DNA from: Russula earlei | Taxonomy: Eukaryota; Basidiomycota; Agaricomycetes; Russulales; Russulaceae | Reading direction: 5' to 3' | DNA length: 64,000 bases | Assembly: GCA_025769875.1 (NCBI GenBank) | Contig: JAGFNK010000071.1 | Coordinates: 62,001-126,000, forward strand | Part shown: positions 58,001 to 64,000 of the stretch, one piece after another | Position numbering within the stretch: the first letter of the stretch is position 1 | How the letters are laid out: each line of letters opens with the position of its first letter | The notes under the pieces: model-generated | Told to the model about the DNA's origin: nothing | Databases searched by the model: none | What the model saw: the letters and a program-made list of their open reading frames with translations, nothing else | Program-made: the position numbers and the translations under genes

Positions 58001-58478
58001 TGTTGTCACCGACTGGGGGCAGTGTCGCTGACAAATCAGTTCACACGCAAGACACTAAGTCTTCGCAAGTTTTGGGGATCTTGGAGACGATATTGCCAAA
58101 GCAAATATGTTCTGCGGAGAGGGGAAACTACGAATAAGTCTTCACGTTGAGAAGGCTTATGAGTGGAGAAGGTTTCAGACAATATGCTTGATGTCTTGCA
58201 AGCCTACAAGTCCTGAAGTTTGAAATCCAGTGATATTTCACAGGAGAACAAGCTTAGGGCTTGTTCTCTCTTACTGACAGGTTTATATAGACAGTATTGT
58301 CCTATATCAAATAGTAGACATGAAGCAACAATGAGGCGATCGAGACTGGAACACGCTGGAAAGTAGTGGTACATGCAAGGCCGAATGAGTCATGGGAACG
58401 TGTGGGAATTGTGAGGCCTGTCCGGGTAGGCTTGTCCAGTTGCCTGTCCGGTCCGATGGGCCGGTACTTGTGACATCA
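58001..58478 (-). repeat. 3' LTR of the gypsy chromovirus
   Basis: On the minus strand it begins TGATGTCACAAG and ends GGTGACAACA, giving the short inverted ends TGATGTCA/TGACAACA. It is 478 bp, with a TATATAGAC box near 58275 in plus orientation. Confidence 0.75.
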
Positions 58479-58488
58479 CCCCCTTGTT
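58479..58488 (-). other. Polypurine tract of the gypsy element
   Basis: AACAAGGGGG on the minus strand, immediately before the LTR start, the expected place and composition for plus-strand priming. Confidence 0.75.
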
Positions 58489-58493
58489 AACGT

Positions 58494-59736
58494 CTAAGCA
58501 ATGTAGGGGAGGATGGTGGAGTCGCAGCGATGAGTGTGGAAATGGATCTGGTCGCGAGGGACTTGGCACATTCTGTCAGTCTTGCATCGTCGGTGGGGGT
58601 TTCTGCAATGGTCAGCCATGTGTCCATGGCGATTGCAAAGAATACAGACAGCTAGTTTGGGACATTCTTGTGTGTCATGTCCTGCATTGTGGCACCAAGC
58701 ACATTTGTCGGAGAGTCGAGGGGAGAATTGATACCACGGGTCTAGGAGGGCTTGTTTGGCATCTTGGTGCTCTTATTCGGAAAGTTGGGGCATGGTCCCG
58801 AACAGGACCCATGGTTCGAGGCGAGCTTTGGCATTAGCTTTGGCCAGTTTGATTTCTGAGTCTCTTACTTCCCAGATCATGTTGTGGTATCTCTCACGAG
58901 CGGCGACAAGAGAGTTTGCCATTTGTCGTGTCTTCTTTATGGCAAATCGATAGCGGCGCACCTCAGCCTCTAGGGATAGGTCCTGTTCGAACCTAAGTGC
59001 CTCGTCTATGGCCGTGGTGTGTCTGAGGCCCTCTTTGAATAGGAAGGCATCTTTCTGTGTAAGAAGAGGGCGAGGGTAAGGGTCGGCTCGAGCTCAAATG
59101 GGGATACGGTGAGTGGGACACCCAGGGCCATAGGTGGCTAGCAGAGAGGGGAAACCATGCATAAGATCAGGAAGGACCAGGGGCAGTGTGTCGTCTTCAT
59201 TGCCTGGGTCTAGGATTAGTAAATCTAGTCCAAGATCTCCTTCCTCCCATCCTTCTCCAAGTTCTTCCAACTCTGAGAGTTGGACGTGGTTGACAGGTGG
59301 CTCGTAGATGGGAGGTGGTGTCCTTTCGAGGTTTATCAGGGCGAAGTTTTCGTTGAGTAGGACGACGTTCTCGACTTGCTCGATGATGGGGGTAGTGGTG
59401 CATGGGGGGAATTGGAATAGGGTCAGGTGAAGGGGAGCGAACATGGTAAGAGGGGCTGCGGGTCCTGACGGGTGAGTTGGTTCTTTGCATGGGGGATCAA
59501 TTGCCGAAGGCACATAGTATAGTAGTGAGGGAGTCATCTTCCCATAGTTCGCGTGCTTGCACAATCATTGCAGCGTGTTGTGCGGCACGTTGAATGAGTA
59601 TTCTGGTGTTGATGGTTGCTGCTGTCGAGGGGGATGGCTCTCTAGATAGTGGCAAGTGGATAAGCGTGGGAGAGTGAGGGGGGGTAGGTACAAGGGTAGT
59701 AGTGGAAGTGGTGGGGGAGTTCTGTGTGGAAGTCAT
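58494..59736 (-). pseudogene. Accessory ORF of the chromovirus with two C-terminal CCHC zinc knuckles
   Basis: Lies 66 bp downstream of the chromodomain stop and ends just before the polypurine tract. It begins MTSTQNSPTTSTTTLVPTPP (Ser/Thr/Pro-rich), then INTRILIQRAAQHAAMIVQA. A frameshift near 59500 leads to a frame that continues to the end: NFALINLERTPPPIYEPPV, an acidic stretch, a stop at 59094-59096, then a helical Arg/Lys/Ala-rich coiled-coil-like part (KTRQMANSLVAARERYHNMI). A second stop follows at 58773-58775, then two knuckles, CAWCHNAGHDTQEC and CILCNRHGHMADHC, and a stop at 58494-58496. It is not gag, whose own knuckle lies near 63330. Function unknown. Confidence 0.75.
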
Positions 59737-59802
59737 GTTGTAGTGTCTGGGGATGGAGCAGTGAGGGTAGTCGTCTGTAGGTGGTGTCTTTTATATTTGG
59801 GA

Positions 59803-61232
59803 TCATCCAGCTGAAGCAGAATAGTATTCTTTTAGAAGTTCTGGGGCGTTGAGGTCATGGTGGTTGACCCATGAGTCATCTGATGCAGGGTATCCTTTCC
59901 AATGCATGAGGTATTGGAGTTTACGTGTTCGTCCAAACCTTCTAGCGTCTAAGATTGCTTCAATTTCGTATTCCTCCTCATTTTCAATGGTTGGTGGAGG
60001 TCATGTAAACGGCGTGCCGTACTCCTCCATCTCCTTATCAGGGAGAAGTAGGTTGACGTGGAAGACGTCATGTATCTTCATTGATGGCGGAAGTTGTAGT
60101 TGATATGCAACTTTGGAAATTCTTTTTGTGATAGGAAATGGGCCATATCTTTTGTGCATAAGCTTGCGTGTCCCTCGTGTTTTGAGGTTCTTCACTTCTA
60201 GCCATACAAGAGTTCCTTCTTCCATTTCCTTGATGTCAGGTTTTAAGGGTTGTTGTTTGCATTCTAGAAGTTGTTGGGCATCTTGTCTAGCTTCTTCCAG
60301 TAGTTTCAAGCGATTAGTGGATGAAGGCATGTTGTTGTCTTCTAGATTGATGTTAATCTGGGGTTTGAACCCCATGAGGTGTTCGTGTGGTGATCTCCGC
60401 GATGTTTCGTGTCTCCATGAGTTATGTGCATATTCTGCTAAGGGGAGCATTTTTGCCCAGGAGTGAGGATGAGTCGTGGTCCAGGGTCTGAGGTATTGTT
60501 CTAGCCAAGCGTTCATCCGTTCTGTTTGTCCATCTGTTTGAGGGTGGAATGCAGTGGACATGTTTTGTTTGATGCCTAGGTTTTTACATATGGCTTTGGA
60601 GAAGTTTGATGTGAATCGAGGGTCTCTGTCGGAGATGATTCTTTTGGGGATGCTGAACCAGGGCACAAGGTGTTTCAGATACTCGTGTGCGCCACCTGTT
60701 CCATTGATTGTTTTGTTGCATGGGATGAATTTTGTCGCTTTGGAGCATCCTTGATCAACTATGGTAAGGACGCTATCAAATCCTTCTGATTTGGGTAGGT
60801 CGGTAATAAGGTCCATTGATACGTATTGAAAGGGGCCTTGTTCAACATGTGTGTTGAGTGGAAAGGTCGTGGCTTTCTTTCTGGGTATATTGGTTTTGGA
60901 CTCTTGGCATTTGGCACAACCTTTGACATATTGTTCTACTTTTGTCGTAGTCTAGGTCCTTTGTAGTGTTGTTTGACTAAGTCCCAGGTGTTAGCTATTC
61001 CTGGGTGTCCTGCGAAGGGGGTGTCATGAAATAGTCTTAAAATTTCTTGTCGTTTGTCAACTTTGTCTGGTAGATAGGTTTTTCGTGTGAGAATTTTGGG
61101 TGGTAGTAATGTGGTTTTTTGTTCTTCTACCCCCTTGTTAAGGTCTTTGCGACGAGAAAGTGTGTCGGCAATTGTGTGTGTGTGTCCAGACACGTGTTCC
61201 ATGGTGATGTTGAAATCTTGCATGTATTGCAT
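59803..61232 (-). pseudogene. Gypsy integrase with C-terminal chromodomain
   Basis: H2C2-like start region (ILRLFHDTPFAGHPGIANTW, 61232-60936). The catalytic core follows, with MDLITDLPKS, IISDRDPRFTSNF, and the third acidic residue region FHPQTDGQTERMNAWLEQYL. Next are the GPF/Y-like RYGPFPI and DVFHVNLLLP. The chromodomain is at about 59990-59805: EYEIEAILDARRFGRTRKLQ, YLMHWKGYP, DDSWVNHHDL. One in-frame TGA at 60001-60003 (TPF T-stop-PPP, likely from CGA) separates core from chromodomain. Confidence 0.9.
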
Positions 61233-61337
61233 CCATCTGGCTTGTCGTCCTGTTAATTTTTGTGGTTCTTTGAAGTATGTGAGGTTTTTGTGGTCTGTTC
61301 TTATTCTAACTGGTTTATGGGCTCCTAGGGAGAATGG

Positions 61338-62623
61338 TCATCCACTTTTTAATCCGAATATTACTGCTGCTAGTTCTTTGTCATGTGCATTGTAGTTCCT
61401 CTCTGCATCCAATAGTGTTCTAGAATAGTATGCGATGGGATGTAAACCATCTTCATATTCTTGGGATATGACTGCTCCTATTGCGAATCCTGACGTGTCG
61501 GTGTCTAGAATAAATTGTCTTGTCCATTCTGAGGTGCAGAGTACTGGGTAGGATACGCAAGTTTCTTTTAGGATTTGAAAGGCTCGGTCTTCCTTTGTTG
61601 TCCATTCCCACTGTTTATTTTTCTTTGTTAAGTCGTTTAGTGGTCTGGCTTTTATGGAAAAGTTGGGTATAAAATTTCGATAAAAGTTACAGAATCCCAA
61701 GAAACTTCTGACTTCCTTTAGCGTTGACGGGGTTGGCCAGTCTTGGATTCCTTTGACTTTGACAGGGGTCCATAGTTATTTTTCCTTCTCCTATGATTAC
61801 TCCAAGGTATTCCTACCTTTCTTTTGTGGAATCGACATTTTTCTGGCATTGAGATAGAGGTCAGTGTTGTTTCAATTTGGATAGTATATGGTTGACTTTG
61901 GACGCGTGTTCCATTTCATCATTTTTTGTAGCAATAATGATGTCGTCGATATAGATTTTTAACCATCCTTGTGCGAGTTCTTCTTGAAAGATGTCAGTCC
62001 ATCATAGGTCTGAAAGGTAGCTGGGGAGTTCGTTAGTCCGAAGAACATTACTGTAGGCTCAAACAGCCCATCGCTGGTTTTGAAGGCTGCTTTCCACTTG
62101 TCTCCTTCCTTGATCTGAATGTTGTTGTAGCCCCATCTAACTGTCAAATTTGGTAAAGAGTTCTTTTCCTGCTAAGGCGTGGATAAGTTCTGGGATCAAG
62201 GGTAGTGGATATACATTGGGTATTGTCCACTTGTTTTAATTTCTATAGTCTTGTACTGGTCGAAATTTACCGTCTTTTTTCTTTATGAGGAAGAATCCAC
62301 TGGCGTATGGTGAGTTGGATCTCCTTATTCGTTTAAGTTGTAAGTTTTGTTCGAGAAATTTCCCTTGTTCCTCCTTCTCTTTAGGTGAAAGGGGGTATAC
62401 TCTGCAAGTTAATCGTTGTTGGGGCGTCTGGTTTTAGGTCAATGGCGTGATCCCATTTTCTTGGTCCAGGGAACCTCTCTGACTCTTGTTCCATGAATAC
62501 TGGCCCATATTGGTGGTATTGGTGAGGAACTATTTCTTGCCAGGTCTTTGGTTTGTCCTTTATTGTGCAATTCTGCCTAATTGTTGTGCTATGGTGGTTT
62601 TGCGTATTTGAGTTTGTAACCAT
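61338..62623 (-). pseudogene. Gypsy reverse transcriptase and RNase H
   Basis: VFMEQESERFPGPRKWDHAI at the start of [22 protein letters not shown] and [16 protein letters not shown] in the palm; YIDD followed by IIIAT near 61945; connection MGFCNFYRNFIPNFSIKARP; RNase H with ILDTDTSGFAIGAV and NYNAHDKELAAVIFGL. The frame is broken in several places (about 62380, 62150, 61960 and 61790). Confidence 0.9.
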
Positions 62624-62716
62624 AGTTCATCGCCTTCCTCCCAGTCTGCCAGTGCTTTGATCCATGCTGGAGTTTCTTGGTTTCCCTTGAGGGTAACTCT
62701 TCCCATAATGGTCCCT

Positions 62717-63010
62717 TTAGACCAATTTATTCTTGGATTGGTTGACTCCTAGGAATGGATATCCTAGGATGATATCATCTTGTCCTATATCTGCGACCAG
62801 GAATTGGTGTGTATGTCTTTGTCCCAACAGTTTTAGTTCTAATTGGACAGTTTGGGTGACCTTTCCTGAACAGTTGAGCGTTCCATCGACATTTTTGATG
62901 TTTTTGGTTGGGAATAATTTTCTGGTTTGTAGGTGTAGTTCCTCTGTCAATTTGGGAGATATAAGCATTCAGTGGCCCCACTGTCTATTCAGGGCTTTCT
63001 TTTTGGCTTT
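62717..63010 (-). pseudogene. Gypsy aspartic protease
   Basis: DSGATE active-site motif near 62975, followed in another frame by SPKLTEELHLQTRKL and FLVADIGQDDIILGYPFL, the conserved second half of a retropepsin. A frameshift separates the two. Confidence 0.8.
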
Positions 63011-63108
63011 GTTCAGTCCAATGTAAATAGTAGTCATCACTGATATTGACTTTCTTTGAGACTTGTACATGGAGTCGATACCTAAAGCTTGAGCAATTGC
63101 CATTATGC

Positions 63109-63999
63109 TCAAGCGTCCGAAAAATCCTGTCCTTTATCCTCATCATCTCCTGTTAGAGCTTTAATAAAGGCCTCTCTTTCCTCTACTGAGAGCGCCTTTG
63201 CCGCCTTTGCAAGTTTGTCAGTCACGCTTTCTTCAATTATTTCTATGATAGAGGATTCGGATGTAGTGGTGGTTGTGTTGGTGGCGCACGCGCGAGTTGT
63301 CTCGCGTTTCGGTTTCGTGGGGCAGTCGCGGGCCAGATGTCCTCGGAGAGAACAGTGAAAGCACCTTCCTTCTTCTTGATGTTTTTGTTTTTCGGCTTCG
63401 GTTATTGCTTTGCGGGTGGCACCTGCACTGGTGTCCATCGCATTTGGGTCGCATGGTGGGAGGCGTGTGTGTGGCACGGTAGCGTTGTTGGTGGTGTTGC
63501 CACATGCACCCCAATTTGAAAGGCGGGCCCAAGGGCGGTTGGTATTTGAGTTGGTATTTCTGTTGTGAGTGTTGGCATGGTCAGTGAGGACCGCACGTTT
63601 GCACATCCAGATGCGATGTTGCTTCTGGGCACCGGACATCCACTCTTGAAAGGTGGTCGGGTCTTCTTGACTGATGATTGCTTCGACTAATGGTTTGGGG
63701 AGACCGCACGCGAACAGGCGCATGACCATTGGGTCATCTGTGTGGAGGGATCCTCGTCGAGCCAGTAACTCAAAATTTGCTATATATTCATCCAGGTTAT
63801 TGTCCTTCATTTTTAGTTCGTGTAGCTGGTCTTGTGCATGTTCGCGTTCGGCATAATGGGTGAATGCCCATTTGAATTGTTGTTCCATGGCTTGCCAAGC
63901 AGTGAGGCCAAAGGGAATTTCCTCCGGGTCAAGCATGACCTTTTCAAGCCACTCGTCCATCGCTTCGACCCAACCGTCGATGCGAGGTCCTTCCATCAA
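63109..63999 (-). CDS. Gypsy gag, N-terminus beyond the window
   Basis: Open frame of 296 codons to the window edge. Capsid-like part: WQAMEQQFKWAFTHYAEREH, LDEYIANFELLARRGSL and MVMRLFACGLPKPLVEAI. The nucleocapsid knuckle is CFHCSLRGHLARDC. Ends with a charged tail and stop at 63109. The visible part is intact, unlike pol. Confidence 0.9.
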   Translation of the reverse strand: MMEGPRIDGWVEAMDEWLEKVMLDPEEIPFGLTAWQAMEQQFKWAFTHYAEREHAQDQLHELKMKDNNLDEYIANFELLARRGSLHTDDPMVMRLFACGLPKPLVEAIISQEDPTTFQEWMSGAQKQHRIWMCKRAVLTDHANTHNRNTNSNTNRPWARLSNWGACGNTTNNATVPHTRLPPCDPNAMDTSAGATRKAITEAEKQKHQEEGRCFHCSLRGHLARDCPTKPKRETTRACATNTTTTTSESSIIEIIEESVTDKLAKAAKALSVEEREAFIKALTGDDEDKGQDFSDA

Positions 64000-64000
64000 T

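Larger units (their letters stand above)
58001..64000 (-). mobile_element. Ty3/gypsy chromovirus, 5' end beyond the window
   Basis: Minus-strand element. 3' LTR at 58001-58478, polypurine tract, an accessory ORF, integrase with chromodomain, RT-RNase H, protease and gag follow towards the right edge. The left end abuts the copia LTR precisely at 58000/58001, so it inserted into the copia 5' LTR. The 5' LTR, primer-binding site and second target duplication are outside the window. Stops and frameshifts occur in most domains, so this copy is inactive. Confidence 0.9.

Overview
This window looks like nuclear DNA of a filamentous basidiomycete, most likely an Agaricomycete. The protein-coding genes are dense and broken by many short introns of about 45-80 nt with GTGCGT- or GTAAGT-type donors. 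The recognisable proteins are fungal or pan-eukaryotic housekeeping genes, and the repeats are Ty3/gypsy chromoviruses, Ty1/copia elements and a Tc1/mariner element. I cannot name the species. All splice models below were read by eye from splice motifs, frame and family conservation.

Layout. 1-4.3 kb is repeat-rich DNA with an LTR-like inverted repeat and a three-unit tandem repeat. 4.4-40 kb is a gene block: a small secreted protein; ADE2 (purine synthesis); a peptidase M50B-like membrane protein; COQ3 (ubiquinone synthesis); a basidiomycete membrane protein of unknown function; a second small secreted protein; an MMS22/Mus7-family replication-repair protein; a cinnamoyl-CoA-reductase-like gene, a decayed second piece of MMS22 and a second reductase; a kinase-like gene lacking the catalytic loop; RTP1 (RNA polymerase II assembly) divergent from a UBA-UBX protein; a DNAJC7-like TPR/J protein; and a Kre9-like GPI protein divergent from COG8 (Golgi tethering).

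41-64 kb is almost entirely mobile or repeated DNA: a foldback MITE, an apparently intact Tc1/mariner element with about 219-bp inverted repeats, a decayed copia relic, a 5-kb array of degenerate intron-like modules of unknown nature, and a nest of LTR elements. In the nest, an older LTR fragment adjoins a copia element; that copia element was later hit by two solo LTRs of one family (target-site duplications visible) and is truncated by a minus-strand Ty3/gypsy chromovirus that runs off the right edge. The chromovirus carries an accessory reading frame downstream of its chromodomain that ends in two CCHC zinc knuckles.

The strongest unusual signals are the 45.3-50.5 kb repeated intron-like array, the accessory zinc-knuckle ORF of the chromovirus, the MMS22-reductase segmental duplication with one decayed copy, and a series of apparent +1 frameshifts in otherwise conserved genes.
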